From: DAHUYF01 sp963838385
Lineage (GTDB): Bacteria; Pseudomonadota; Alphaproteobacteria; ATCC43930; CGMCC-115725
Reading direction: 5' to 3'
NCBI GenBank assembly: GCA_963838385.1
Contig: CAWIRE010000004.1
Location: 1-64,000, forward strand
Length of the DNA: 64,000 bases
The stretch's first letter is position 1, and each line of letters starts with the position of its first letter. Of this stretch, positions 37,985 to 47,218 are shown piece by piece. The notes beneath the pieces were generated by a model. That model saw only the letters and a list, made by a program, of their open reading frames with translations, was not told where the DNA came from and ran no database searches. The translations under genes were made by a program, and so were the position numbers.

Positions 37985-38914
37985 TCAGGCCTCGCCCTTG
38001 TAGATGCGGATGATGCTGTCGAGCAGCGTCAGTGCCTGCTCGCGCGGTCGCTGGAAGGTGTTGCGGCCGATGATCGAGCCGTTGCCGCCGCCGTCGCGGA
38101 TGGCGCGCGCCTCGTTCAGCACGCCGTCGACGTCCTTGGCCTCGCCGCCGGAGAAGACGACGATGCGCCGGCCGTTGAAGCAGGACTGCACCACATGGCG
38201 GTAGCGCGCGACGGGCGAGGAGATATCGATCTTCTGCTGCTCGTAGACCTTCTTCGCCGCCTCGAGCTCGAGATGCTCGGTGGGCGGCTTCACCTTGATG
38301 ATGTGCGCGCCCAGAAGCGCCGCCATGTGCGCGGCATAGGCGCAGATGTCGATCGCCGTCTCGCCGGCCTTGGAAAGCGTGCCGCCGCGCGGATAGGACC
38401 AGATCACCACCGCGAGCCCATGCGCCTTCGCCTCGCGCCCCATCTCGGCGATCTCTTCCATCATGTCGTAGGCGGCATCGGAGCCGGGATAGATGGTGAA
38501 GCCGATGGCGGCGCAGCCGAGCCGCAGCGCGTCGCCCACGCTGGCGGTCACCGCCTGCGACGGGCCCTCCTTGGCGCGCGCCAGCGAATTGGCCGAGTTG
38601 ACCTTGAGGATGGTCGGGATGGCGCCGGCAAACGTGCTCGCGCCGGCCTCGATCATGCCCAGCGGCGCGGCGTAGGCCGAGAGCCCGGCGTCGATCGCGA
38701 GCTTGAAATGGTAATGCGGATCGTAGGCCGGCGGGTTGGGCGCGAAGCTGCGCGCCGGTCCGTGCTCGAAGCCCTGATCCACCGGCAGGATGACGAGCTT
38801 GCCGGTGCCGCCGAGCTTGCCCTGCATCAGGATGCGGGCGAGGTTGGCCTTGGTGCCGGGATTGTCGCTCTCGTAGCAGTCGAGGATCTTCTTGACGGAT
38901 TCGCTGGCCATCAT
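37985..38914 (-). CDS. Fructose-bisphosphate aldolase class I (DhnA type)
   Basis: A 309-residue archaeal-type class I aldolase with LVILPVDQGFEHGPARSFAP, YPGSDAAYDMMEEIAEMGRE, the Schiff-base region AHIIKVKPPTEHLE and SGGEAKDVDGVLNEARAIRD, ending NTFQRPREQALTLLDSIIRI. It cleaves or forms fructose 1,6-bisphosphate. ATG 38914 follows a GGAG 11 bases upstream; longer in-frame starts lack one. It sits in a leftward run tkt, gap, small protein, aldolase, thiE, which supplies triose and pentose phosphates together. Confidence 0.92.
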   Translation of the reverse strand: MMASESVKKILDCYESDNPGTKANLARILMQGKLGGTGKLVILPVDQGFEHGPARSFAPNPPAYDPHYHFKLAIDAGLSAYAAPLGMIEAGASTFAGAIPTILKVNSANSLARAKEGPSQAVTASVGDALRLGCAAIGFTIYPGSDAAYDMMEEIAEMGREAKAHGLAVVIWSYPRGGTLSKAGETAIDICAYAAHMAALLGAHIIKVKPPTEHLELEAAKKVYEQQKIDISSPVARYRHVVQSCFNGRRIVVFSGGEAKDVDGVLNEARAIRDGGGNGSIIGRNTFQRPREQALTLLDSIIRIYKGEA

Positions 38915-39031
38915 GGCGGTGCGGACTCCTCGGGCGCGGCAGGATTGGACGCGGGTATAGCAGAAGGCAAAAGCCGCGGCAAAGCGTGCCATCGCCGTCG
39001 CTGCCGACGGTTTTGCGCTGCCGGAAACGCG

Positions 39032-39451
39032 TCAGGCGGCGGTTTCGTTCCCGGCGAGGAAGGCGCTCGCCGCGGCTTGCGGATCGCGCGCGGCGAGAAG
39101 ATCGAGCGCCGGCTCGGCGCTGGCGCCCTCGACCGCGGCGCCCCGGGCCTCGGCGATCTCGGCAAGACGCCGGCGCATCTCCTCCGGCCCGGTGAAGCGC
39201 ACCCGCTCGAGCCCGGCGCGCAGCGCCGCCAGCGCGGTGCCGGCCTCGTCGGCGCAATCCAGAACCGCGCTCGCCTCGGCAGCCGGATGCTCGCGCCGCG
39301 CTTCCTCGACGAGCGCCTTGAACCACAGCGGACCGGCATAGGCGCCGGCGCCGGCGGCGCTCTCGATCGTCACTGCCGTCCCGAGCGCCGCCGCCGCGGC
39401 CAGCGCCGCGCGCGCCTGATCGAGCGAATGCACGATGATGCGCCGGCTCAC
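39032..39451 (-). CDS. Conserved hypothetical protein between gap and aldolase
   Basis: 139 residues from GTG 39451, which overlaps the gap stop codon (GTGA). The sequence opens VSRRIIVHSLDQARAALAAA and continues VTIESAAGAGAYAGPLWFKA, VLDCADEAGTALAALRAGLE and VRFTGPEEMRRRLAEIAEA. The alternating strand/helix pattern suggests a small alpha/beta domain. I recall homologues in the same gap-fba position in other Rhodospirillales but no function. The 4-base overlap implies translational coupling to gap. Confidence 0.7.
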   Translation of the reverse strand: MSRRIIVHSLDQARAALAAAAALGTAVTIESAAGAGAYAGPLWFKALVEEARREHPAAEASAVLDCADEAGTALAALRAGLERVRFTGPEEMRRRLAEIAEARGAAVEGASAEPALDLLAARDPQAAASAFLAGNETAA

Positions 39452-40456
39452 CCCAGCGCGCCGACCAGCGCCGCCGCCTCGACCATGCGGTTGGAGAATC
39501 CCCATTCGTTGTCGTACCACGCCAGCACGCGGCAGAAGCGCTTGTCCAGCACCACCGTCTGGGTGAGGTCGAAGATGGCGCTGTGCGGGTCGTGGACGAA
39601 ATCGACCGACACGGTCTCGTCGCGATTGACCGCGAGAATGCCCTTGAAGCGGTCCGAGCGCGCGGCCGCCGCCATCAGCTCGTTGATCTCCGCGGCGCTG
39701 GTGTCGCGCGCGGCGTCGAAGCTGAGATCGATCACCGAGAACGTCCGCCGTCGGCACGCGGATCGAGGTGCCGTCGAGCTTGCCCTTGAGCGCCGGCATC
39801 ACCAGGCCCATGGCGCGCGCGGCGCCGGTGGAGGTCGGGATCATCGACAGCGCCGCCGCGCGCGCCCGGCGCAAATCCTTATGCAGCGTGTCGACGGTGT
39901 TCTGGTCGCCGGTATAGGAGTGGATCGTGGTCATGTAGCCGCGCTCGATGCCGATCCCCTGGTTCAGCACATAGGCAACCGGCGCCAGGCAGTTGGTGGT
40001 GCAGGAGCCGTTCGAGATGACCCGGTGCTCGCGCTTCACCTGGTCGCTGTTGACGCCCATCACCAGCGTGAAATCGACGCCGTCCGCCGGCGCCGAGACG
40101 ATGACGCGGCCGGCGCCCGCTTCGAGATGCTTGGCCGCCGCCTCGCGCTTGGTGAAGAGGCCGGTGCATTCGAGCGCGACATCGAGCTTGAGCTCCCTCC
40201 ACGGCAGCTTGGCCGGGTCGCGCTCGGCGAGCACGCGCACCTTGCCGTGGCCCACATCGATGAAGTCGGGACCGGTCGCGACCTCGCCGCGGAAGCGGCC
40301 GTGGACGCTGTCGTATTTCAGGAGATGCGCATTCGCCTCGACCGAGCCGAGATCGTTGATCGCCACCACCTGCACGTCGCCGCCGCGCTCCTGGATCGCG
40401 CGGAAGACCAATCGGCCGATGCGCCCGAAGCCGTTGATGCCAACTCGAATCGCCAT
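39448..40456 (-). CDS. gap: Glyceraldehyde-3-phosphate dehydrogenase, type I, with frameshift
   Basis: Glycolytic/gluconeogenic enzyme. From ATG 40456: VGINGFGRIGRLVFRAIQER, VECTGLFT-type segment (ALECTGLFTKREAAAKHLEA), catalytic SNGSCTTNCLAPVAYVLNQG and LKGKLDGTSIRVPTADV. The frame then fails near 39740. Removing one base from the TT gives SVIDLSFDAARDTSAAEINE and WYDNEWGFSNRMVE, stopping at 39448. Length 1009 = 3n+1. As gap is normally essential for growth on most carbon sources and is otherwise perfect, an assembly error is the likely cause. Same strand as tkt and aldolase. Confidence 0.9.
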
Positions 40457-40534
40457 GCCGTCCTCCTCCCCCTTGCCGTCGGTGAACAGTAGCCGAAGTC
40501 GCTCGATCCCGCCTCGCCTGGAGGAGGGAAGACC

Positions 40535-42559
40535 TCAGAGCTGGCGCAGCGCCGCTTCCGCCACTTTCTCGGCGGTGATGCCGAAATGGCGGTAAAGCTC
40601 TTCCGCCGGCGCCGAGGCGCCGAAGCCGGTCATGCCGACCATGGCGCCGCCGGCGCCGATATAGCGCTCCCAGCCGAAAGGCGAGGCGGCCTCGACCGCG
40701 ACGCGCGGCGCGCTGCCCAGCACCTCGGCGCGATAGCCTGGCGTTTGAGCATCAAACAATGCCCAGCAGGGCAGCGATACCACCGCGGCGGCGACGCCGC
40801 GGGCCTTGAGCAGGTCGCGCGCCGCCAACGCCAGCGCCACCTCCGAGCCGGTGGCGATGAGGGTCGCCTGGCGCGGCCCCTCGGCTTCGGCCAGCACATA
40901 GCCGCCGCGGGCCGAGCGGTTCTCACCGCCATCGCGGCGCAGCGCCGGCACCGATTGCCGGGTCAGCGCCAGCACCGACGGCGCTTTGCGCGTGCGCAGC
41001 GCCAGTTCCCAGCATTCCGCCGTCTCGACCGCGTCGGCCGGGCGGAACACCTGCAGGTTGGGTATGGCGCGCAGGGCGGCGAGATGCTCGACCGGCTGGT
41101 GCGTCGGCCCGTCCTCGCCGAGCCCGATCGAATCATGGGTCAGGACATAGACGACGCGCAGCCCCATCAGCGCCGCGAGCCGGATGGACGGGCGGCAATA
41201 ATCGCTGAACACCAGGAAGGTGCCGCCATAGGGGATGAGGCCGCCATGGACGGCCATGCCGTTCATCGCCGCCGCCATGCCGTGCTCGCGGATGCCGTAA
41301 TGGAGATAGCTGCCGGAGAAATCGCCGGGAGTCACCGGCTTCTGGCCCTTGGCCCTGGTGTTGTTGGAGCCGGTGAGATCGGCCGAGCCGCCGATCAGCT
41401 CCGGCAGCGCCGGGACCAGCGCGTCGAGCACCATGCCCGAGGCCTGCCGCGTCGCCGTCTTCGGCGCCTCGGCGGCGAATTTGGCGCGGATGCCGGCCAT
41501 CGCCGTATCGAAGCCCGGCGGCAGCGCGCCGCCGCTCGACCGCTCGAACTCGCCGCGGATCGCCGCCGGGGCGGCGCCCAGCCGCTGCTGCCAAGCCGCC
41601 GAGGCCGCGGCGCCGCGCCCGCCCACGGCGCGCCACCATTCGGCGACGTCGCCGGGAATGACGAAAGGCGGCTCGCGCCAGCCGAGGCGCTCGCGCGCGC
41701 CGGCGATCTCGGCGGCTCCCAGCGCCGCGCCATGGGCAGCCGCGGAGCCGGCCTTGGTCGGGGCGCCGAAGGCGATCACCGTGCGGCAGGCGATGAGCGA
41801 GGGCAGCTCCGTCTCGCGCGCCCGCGCCAGCGCCGCCGCCACCGCCTCGGGGTCATGGCCGTCGACGGCGACGCTGTCCCAGCCGGCGGCGGCGAAGCGC
41901 TGCAGCTGATCCTCGGAGGTGGAAAGCTCGGTGCCGCCGTCGATCGAGATGGCGTTGTCGTCCCACAGCACGATCAGCTTGTTGAGCCGCAAATGCCCGG
42001 CGAGCGAGATCGCCTCCTGGCTGATGCCCTCCATCAGGCAGCCGTCGCCGGCGATGACATAGGTGTGGTGATCGACGAGATCATCGCCGAAGCGGGCGTT
42101 GAGCAGCCGCTCGGCGAGCGCCATGCCGACGGCGTTGGCGAGCCCCTGGCCGAGCGGGCCGGTGGTGGTCTCGATCCCCGGCGCATGGCCATATTCGGGA
42201 TGGCCGGCGGTGCGGCTGCCGAGCTGGCGGAAGCGCTTGAGCTCGTCGAGGCTCATGCCGGGATATCCCGTCAGATGCAGCAGCGCATAGAGCAGCATCG
42301 AGCCATGCCCGGCCGAGAGCACGAAGCGGTCGCGATCGGGCCAGTCCGGCCGCGCCGGATCGAATTTGAGGAAGCGGCTCCACAGCACCGTGGCGACATC
42401 GGCCATGCCCATGGGCATGCCGGGATGGCCGCACGTCGCCTGCTCCACCGCATCCATGGCGAGCACCCGGATGACGTTGGCCATGCGCCGCAGCACCGGG
42501 TCGCGCGCGGGCGGCAAGGGCGGGGCTGGCGGGGTCGGGGCGGTCTGGGATGAGCTCAT
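40535..42559 (-). CDS. tkt: Transketolase
   Basis: TPP-dependent transfer of two-carbon units in the pentose phosphate (or Calvin) pathway. 674 residues, normal length: ATCGHPGMPMGMADVATVLW, TTTGPLGQGLANAVGMALAE, TPP-binding IAGDGCLMEGISQEAISLAG, SIDGGTELSTSEDQ, then PELIGGSADLTGSNNT and FGIREHGM-type HYGIREHGMAAAMNGMAVHG, and LTHDSIGLGEDGPTHQPVEH. It is 78 bases upstream of gap in the same direction. No RuBisCO or phosphoribulokinase gene is visible, so a Calvin role cannot be claimed. Confidence 0.96.
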   Translation of the reverse strand: MSSSQTAPTPPAPPLPPARDPVLRRMANVIRVLAMDAVEQATCGHPGMPMGMADVATVLWSRFLKFDPARPDWPDRDRFVLSAGHGSMLLYALLHLTGYPGMSLDELKRFRQLGSRTAGHPEYGHAPGIETTTGPLGQGLANAVGMALAERLLNARFGDDLVDHHTYVIAGDGCLMEGISQEAISLAGHLRLNKLIVLWDDNAISIDGGTELSTSEDQLQRFAAAGWDSVAVDGHDPEAVAAALARARETELPSLIACRTVIAFGAPTKAGSAAAHGAALGAAEIAGARERLGWREPPFVIPGDVAEWWRAVGGRGAAASAAWQQRLGAAPAAIRGEFERSSGGALPPGFDTAMAGIRAKFAAEAPKTATRQASGMVLDALVPALPELIGGSADLTGSNNTRAKGQKPVTPGDFSGSYLHYGIREHGMAAAMNGMAVHGGLIPYGGTFLVFSDYCRPSIRLAALMGLRVVYVLTHDSIGLGEDGPTHQPVEHLAALRAIPNLQVFRPADAVETAECWELALRTRKAPSVLALTRQSVPALRRDGGENRSARGGYVLAEAEGPRQATLIATGSEVALALAARDLLKARGVAAAVVSLPCWALFDAQTPGYRAEVLGSAPRVAVEAASPFGWERYIGAGGAMVGMTGFGASAPAEELYRHFGITAEKVAEAALRQL

Positions 42560-42709
42560 TTAATCGCGCGCAACTTGCCGGGCGGGCGGCGTCGCGTCAA
42601 CCGCCATCGCGCGAACTCGGGGGCACCCCGCTCGCGAGCGTTCCCGGCGCGGCGCCGGCGTTTTGTTGCGGCTCCCGGCCTTTGCCGGTAAGGTCGCCGG
42701 CATTCCTGG

Positions 42710-42784
42710 TGGGGCGTAGCCAAGAGGTAAGGCAGCGGATTTTGATTCCGCCATTCCCAGGTTCGAATCCTGGCGCCCCAGCCA
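42710..42784 (+). tRNA. tRNA-Gln (anticodon TTG)
   Basis: A complete cloverleaf: acceptor TGGGGCG with CGCCCCA, D-arm GCC..GGT-AAGGC, anticodon stem GCGGA/TCCGC with loop TTTTGAT (anticodon TTG), T-arm CCAGG-TTCGAAT-CCTGG, discriminator G, and an encoded CCA (42782-42784). It reads CAA and, by wobble, CAG codons. It lies between divergent tkt and convergent histidine kinase genes. No integrated element is seen at its 3' end. Confidence 0.96.
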
Positions 42785-42858
42785 AAATCGCAAGACTACC
42801 GGGCTTTTCGACGCGTCCCATGGGCGAGCTCGGCGCGCATCCAAGACCGCAAGGCCGT

Positions 42859-44229
42859 CTAGGACGAGGCGGCCCGAGGCAGGCTCAACGCAGCCCTCAG
42901 GCCCGGGCGATTGTCGCTCATGATGAGGGCGCCGCCATGCAATCGTGCGACCGCCTGCACGACGCTGAGGCCGAGGCCGATACCGGCGGTTCCCGCGGCG
43001 TGGTCGCCCCGATAGAAGGGTTCGGTCGCCCGCGCCCTCTCGGGCTCGGGAATGCCCGGGCCGTGATCCGCCACCTCGATCTCCAGGCGGGCCTGCCCGG
43101 GGATCTCGACGACCCGCAACGAGACCGCGCCGGCCGGCGGCTGGAATTTGATGGCGTTGTCGACCAGATTCCCGACCGCCTGCGCCAGCAGGTTCGGATC
43201 GCCGTTGACGATCAATCCGGGCGGCGCGTCGAGCGTCAGCGACACCCCTTTCTCCTCCGCCACGGGTGAATAGAGCTCGGCGACTTGTGTCGTGACCGCG
43301 GCCAGATCGACGCGGCCGAAAGCGGACCGCCGCACGCCCGAGTTGATTTCCGCTAGCCGCATCAAGGCATTGAAAATATCGATCACGTGATCGATGTCGG
43401 CGACGGCCTTGTCGATCTCGTCGAACGCCCGCTCCGCCGGCGGTCGCGTCCGGATCAGCTCCTCGAGACGCGAGCGCAGCTCGGCGAGCGGCGTCCGCAA
43501 ATCGTGGGCCACGGCGTTCGATGCGTTGCGGACGCGCTCGATGAGATGCTCGATCTGTTCCAGCATCCGGTTGATCGTCTGCGCGAGCTGGTCGAATTCG
43601 TCGGAGGAGCCCTTGATGAAGACGCGCCGCGACAGATCGCCCTCGATGATCGCGCTCGCGGTCCTGTTGATGGCTTCGACGCGACGCAGAACGCTCCGCC
43701 GCAGCAGCAGCCCGCCGAGAATCGCCAGGACGCAAGCGCCGGCCGACGCCCAGGCCAGGGACTGCATCACCTGCGCTCGGACCTCGACGCGATCCTGGAC
43801 GTTGCGCCCGACCAGCAAGCGGAAGCCGCCCGGCAGCAGCACCACGAGCGCCCGCGTCGCGTAGGTCCTTCCGTCGCGCACGAGCTCGAGCTGATGCCAT
43901 CCGGGCACGAGGCCGACGGTGAGCGGCCACGCTTGGAGGTTTCCCGCCACGGGGTTCAGCATGGGATCGGCGAGGAGATAGATCGCGTGTTCGTCTCGGG
44001 CTTGCCTGACGCGGTCGCTGACGGTCTCGATCGCGCCGGGCAGGCCGAAATCCCGCAGGCGATCGGAGATGGCCTGCGCATCGGCAACGATCACCGCATC
44101 GATCTCGCGGTCGAGATAATGCGCGGTGCGCCACCACAGGAAACCGACCAGAAGCAGCGAGGAGACGATGAACAGCGCGGCATAGCCCAGCGCCAGCCGG
44201 ACCGCCGTCGAGCGGAGCAGCCTAGGCAT
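42859..44229 (-). CDS. Sensor histidine kinase of an OmpR-type two-component system
   Basis: 456 residues. Membrane helices at about 12-32 and 164-185 flank a periplasmic domain of about 130 residues. A HAMP domain (RRVEAINRTASAIIEGDLSR) is followed by the DHp motif NAVAHDLRTPLAELRSRLEE and an ATPase domain with LVDNAIKFQPPAG, DHGPGIP and GIGLGLSVVQAVARLHGG. The start overlaps the response regulator's 3' end by 8 bases. With degP upstream in the same direction, it probably senses envelope stress, like CpxA-type or PhoQ-type kinases; the stimulus is inferred. Confidence 0.9.
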   Translation of the reverse strand: MPRLLRSTAVRLALGYAALFIVSSLLLVGFLWWRTAHYLDREIDAVIVADAQAISDRLRDFGLPGAIETVSDRVRQARDEHAIYLLADPMLNPVAGNLQAWPLTVGLVPGWHQLELVRDGRTYATRALVVLLPGGFRLLVGRNVQDRVEVRAQVMQSLAWASAGACVLAILGGLLLRRSVLRRVEAINRTASAIIEGDLSRRVFIKGSSDEFDQLAQTINRMLEQIEHLIERVRNASNAVAHDLRTPLAELRSRLEELIRTRPPAERAFDEIDKAVADIDHVIDIFNALMRLAEINSGVRRSAFGRVDLAAVTTQVAELYSPVAEEKGVSLTLDAPPGLIVNGDPNLLAQAVGNLVDNAIKFQPPAGAVSLRVVEIPGQARLEIEVADHGPGIPEPERARATEPFYRGDHAAGTAGIGLGLSVVQAVARLHGGALIMSDNRPGLRAALSLPRAASS

Positions 44230-44902
44230 TGGTGCCGAGCTTGTAGCCGACCCCTCGAACCGTGCGCAGAAGCGGGGTCTCGAAGCCGGCGTCGATCTTT
44301 TGCCGCAGCTTGCTGATGTGCGTGTCGATCACGTTGGTCTGCGGGTCGAAATGGTAGTCCCAGACATTCTCCAGCAGCATCGTGCGCGTCACGACCTGTT
44401 CGGCGTGCCGCATCATGTATTCGAGGAGCTTGAACTCCCGCGGCTGGAGCTGGATCGCCTTGCCGGCGCGCGTCACCACCCGCGCCAGCAGGTCCATGCG
44501 CAGGTCGCCGACCGTGAGCGCCGTCTCCGGCCGCACATCCTGCGAGCGGCGGACGAGCGCGTCGAGCCGGGCGGCGAGCTCGCCAAAGGCGAAAGGCTTG
44601 GTCAGATAGTCGTCGCCACCCGCGCGCAATCCCTGGATCCGGTCGTCGACCTCGCCGAGCGCGCTCAGGATCAGAACCGGTGTCTTGTTTCCCATCTTGC
44701 GCAGCGCTTCGACGATGCCGAGGCCGTCGATGCCGCCCGGAAGCATGCGATCGAGGACCATGACGTTGTAGCGTTCCGAAGCGGCGAGGAAGAGGCCGTC
44801 ACGGCCGTTATCGGCGTGATCGACGGTGTGGCCTTCCTCGCGCAGCCCCTTGACGACGAACTGCGCCACGCGCTGATTGTCCTCGACCAGCAGGATTTTC
44901 AT
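44222..44902 (-). CDS. OmpR-family response regulator
   Basis: 226 residues from ATG 44902, at the receiver domain's natural start MKILLVEDNQRVAQFVVKGL. The phospho-acceptor is Asp51 in NVMVLDRMLPGG; the conserved lysine is in LTKPFAFGELAARLDAL. The C-terminal winged helix has LQPREFKLLEYMMRHAEQVV and NVIDTHISKLRQKIDAGFET. It is coupled to the downstream kinase. The upstream gene is a DegP protease separated by 53 bases containing a strong hairpin. Confidence 0.93.
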   Translation of the reverse strand: MKILLVEDNQRVAQFVVKGLREEGHTVDHADNGRDGLFLAASERYNVMVLDRMLPGGIDGLGIVEALRKMGNKTPVLILSALGEVDDRIQGLRAGGDDYLTKPFAFGELAARLDALVRRSQDVRPETALTVGDLRMDLLARVVTRAGKAIQLQPREFKLLEYMMRHAEQVVTRTMLLENVWDYHFDPQTNVIDTHISKLRQKIDAGFETPLLRTVRGVGYKLGTNA

Positions 44903-44922
44903 GGCGACTCGGGAATGCAGGC

Positions 44923-44948
44923 CGGGCCGGGGCGACCGCCCCGGCCCG
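44923..44948 (-). terminator. Intercistronic hairpin between degP and the response regulator
   Basis: CGGGCCGGGGC-GACC-GCCCCGGCCCG is a perfect 11-pair GC stem with a 4-base loop. It has no T-run, so it may act as a partial terminator, an RNA processing stop or an mRNA stabiliser that sets different levels of DegP and the two-component pair. Confidence 0.45.
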
Positions 44949-44955
44949 CGACCCG

Positions 44956-46468
44956 TCAAGCGTTGGCCAGTTGCAACGCGAGATAGTACGTCGTCCCGTT
45001 CCGCATGACCAGCAACGGCACGGCCTCCTTCTTCTCGTGCTCCGCCTTGTGCAGCTGAGAGGCGGCTTCGGCCGGCGAGGTCACGGCCTGGTTGCCGATG
45101 CGCACGATCACGTCGCCCGACTGGACGCCGCTGTCGGCGGCGCGGCTGCCCGGCGTCACTTGCGCGACGACGACGCCGGTCACGGTGGGATTGAGGCCGA
45201 GATCGTTCCGCTCCTGCGGGGTGAGCGGGGCGAGCGCCATCCCGACGGGCGAGCCGCCGGTGCTTTGCTCGTTGCGGGCGGTCTGGCTCGTGGGCTGCCG
45301 ACCGATGGCAACCTCGACCGTACGCTCATGGCCATCGCGCCAGATCGTCAGCTTGGCGGCGCTTCCCTTTGCGGCATTCGCCACGTCGAGAGCCAGCTCC
45401 CGCGGGTTCTTGATCGCCTCGCCGTTGAAGGCGGTGATGATGTCGCCCTGCTGGAGCTTCGCCGCGGCCGCCGGCGAGTTCGCCTGAACCTCGTCGACGA
45501 TCACGCCTTCCGCATTGGGACGACCGACCGCTTTGGCGAGGGAGGGCGTCAGCGGCTGCATCTGCACGCCGAGCCAGCCGCGCTCGACCGTGCCGTGCTC
45601 GCGCAGCTGCGCTACGACGTCCTTGGCGATGTTCGACGGAATGGCAAAGCCGATGCCGACGCTGCCGCCGCTGGGCGAATAGATCGCCGTGTCGATGCCG
45701 ACCACCTGGCCCGATTGATTGAAGAGCGGGCCGCCGGAATTGCCGGGATTGATCGGCGCGTCGATCTGGAGATAGTCGTCATAGGGACCGTCGTCGAGAT
45801 TGCGGTCGTGGGCCGAGACGATGCCGGCCGTGACCGTGCCGCCGAGACCGAACGGATTGCCGACGGCGACGACCCAGTCGCCGACGCGCTCTTTGTCGCT
45901 GTTGCCGAAGGCGACATAGGGCAGCGGCTTTCCGGCATCGATCTTGAGCACGGCGAGGTCGGTCTTGGCATCGCGCCCGACGACTTTGGCCGGATAGGTC
46001 TGGCCGTTATCCAGCGTCACGCTGATCTTGCGCGCGCCGTCGACGACGTGGTTGTTGGTCACGATGTAGCCGGCCGGATCGACGATGAAGCCCGAGCCCA
46101 GGGCGTGCGTGGGGCCCGGCGCTCTGCGATCCCTGCTGATCGAAGAAATGGCGGAACATCTGGCCGAACGGCGAGTTCGGCGGGAAGGAGGGCTGCTGCT
46201 GGGGATCTGGCGCCTCCTGCTCCGTCGCCTGCTGCGCAGCCTCGGTCGTGGCGATGTTGACGACCGCGGGTCTCACCTTGGCGACGAGATCGGCGAAGCC
46301 CGCCTGGTTGACGACGGGAGCGAGGCCGAGCGGCGGCGCCGCTTCCGTGGCGGCGCCGGCTTCCGACCAGGCAAATCCGCCGCCGGCAAGCAGCGTGCTC
46401 GCCAACAGCGCCGTCGCGAGCATGCGCGTGCGGCTTCCGGCCTTTCGATTGAGTATTTCCTTCATCAT
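44956..46468 (-). CDS. degP: Periplasmic serine protease DegP/HtrA, with frameshift
   Basis: Heat- and stress-induced periplasmic protease-chaperone. From ATG 46468 (AGGAGAGG upstream) comes a signal peptide (RMLATALLASTLLAGGGFAW), then ADLVAKVRPAVVNIATTEAA. The frame breaks in the GGGG run at 46111-46114. With one base removed it reads THALGSGFIVDPAGYIVTNN, followed by the triad segments HVVDGARK, DLAVLKID and INPGNSGGPLFNQSGQVVGI, then two PDZ domains (GVIVDEVQANSPAAAAKLQQ and GVVVAQVTPGSRAADSGVQS). Length 1513 = 3n+1. A homopolymer error is the likely cause. It heads the run to the two-component genes. Confidence 0.9.
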
Positions 46469-46534
46469 ACGATCCTCTCCTGCGGGGAGCCGTCGACCGA
46501 CGGCTCGCCTTTCCGAACTCATGGACAGGATCGG

Positions 46535-46556
46535 ATAATGGGGAGCTTCCCGTTAT
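46535..46556. promoter_or_regulatory. Palindrome in the degP upstream region
   Basis: The intergenic stretch 46469-46825 holds no gene. Its clearest element is an imperfect palindrome, ATAATGGGGAG followed directly by CTTCCCGTTAT, with 9 of 11 pairs matched, about 67 bases before the degP start. It is a candidate operator for the downstream response regulator or another stress regulator. A short CCATATATGG palindrome lies at 46681-46690. I assign no regulator with confidence. Confidence 0.3.
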
Positions 46557-46825
46557 GGGATCGTGGGCACTGCATTAAAGATCGTTGAGACGCGCCGGGA
46601 TCCGCGATGGTCCGAGGCGGCGGCAACGAGGACATGAACCGGAATTCATGAACTCGTAATCGAACGCAAAGGCGCGCGCGCCATATATGGCCGGCGCGGC
46701 GACGTTCGCGAAGAACGCAAGCCGCCACCCCTCTCGCGCGAGCCACCGAAGCAAAGCGTGGCGGGTCAATGGGAAAGCGGAAAGCTCTTTCCCGCCGGGA
46801 AGCCGGATTTGTCAAGGAGCTGCGC

Positions 46826-47002
46826 ATGGACGATGCACATTATTTGCGCGAGCAGGCGCAGCGTTGTTGGCGACTCGCACAATCGATCTTCGATGCCCAG
46901 GCGATTGCTGCGCTCGAGGAGATGGCGCGCGAGTTCGAGCAGCAGGCGGCCGAGCTTGAGAGAGCGGCGAGCGAGGGCTCCGATAGCAAAGATTCAAACT
47001 GA
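46826..47002 (+). CDS. Small helical protein, common in rhizobia-like alphaproteobacteria
   Basis: 58 residues from ATG 46826, preceded by AAGGAG six bases upstream. The sequence is a single amphipathic helix pair: DDAHYLREQAQRCWRLAQSI, then AALEEMAREFEQQAAELERA. I recall many such short proteins (YL..A..CR.LA..I.D....ALL.LA.EYE..A..LE) in Bradyrhizobium and relatives, often next to stress genes. Function unknown. It is divergent from degP and 216 bases before the slipin gene. Confidence 0.65.
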   Translation: MDDAHYLREQAQRCWRLAQSIFDAQAIAALEEMAREFEQQAAELERAASEGSDSKDSN

Positions 47003-47066
47003 CCACCGGGCGGCGAACGCCGCCAAGGACGAGGCGGGCCGAGCGTTCTGCCGCTATCCCACGGCC

Positions 47067-47080
47067 TTGATTTGCGTCAA
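47067..47080 (+). promoter_or_regulatory. FNR/FixK-type box upstream of the slipin gene
   Basis: TTGATTTGCGTCAA matches the FNR/FixK/Anr consensus TTGAT-N4-ATCAA in 9 of the 10 half-site positions. It lies 139 bases before the slipin start codon in an otherwise gene-free 216-base gap. A CRP/FNR-family activator working under low oxygen is the natural candidate; none is encoded in the window. Confidence 0.6.
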
Positions 47081-47218
47081 GGTGTGGTGAGGCGACGCAT
47101 GGCAGTGATGGCTTTCTCAGGTCGATCCCGGCGATCGGACAGGACGGCCCGCCGCGAGCCAATTTATCCATGATCTCTCGTCGTTGCGATATCTTCACCG
47201 TGACAGAGGGGAATTGAG

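Noticed and set aside
40586..42553. A 655-codon rightward open frame over tkt
   Set aside because: Transketolase on the minus strand is certain by motif.
42710..42860. Integrated element at tRNA-Gln
   Set aside because: No integrase, no repeat of the tRNA 3' end and only normal core genes on both sides.
46681..46690. CCATATATGG palindrome as a regulatory site
   Set aside because: Too short and without a matching regulator or second copy to be called.
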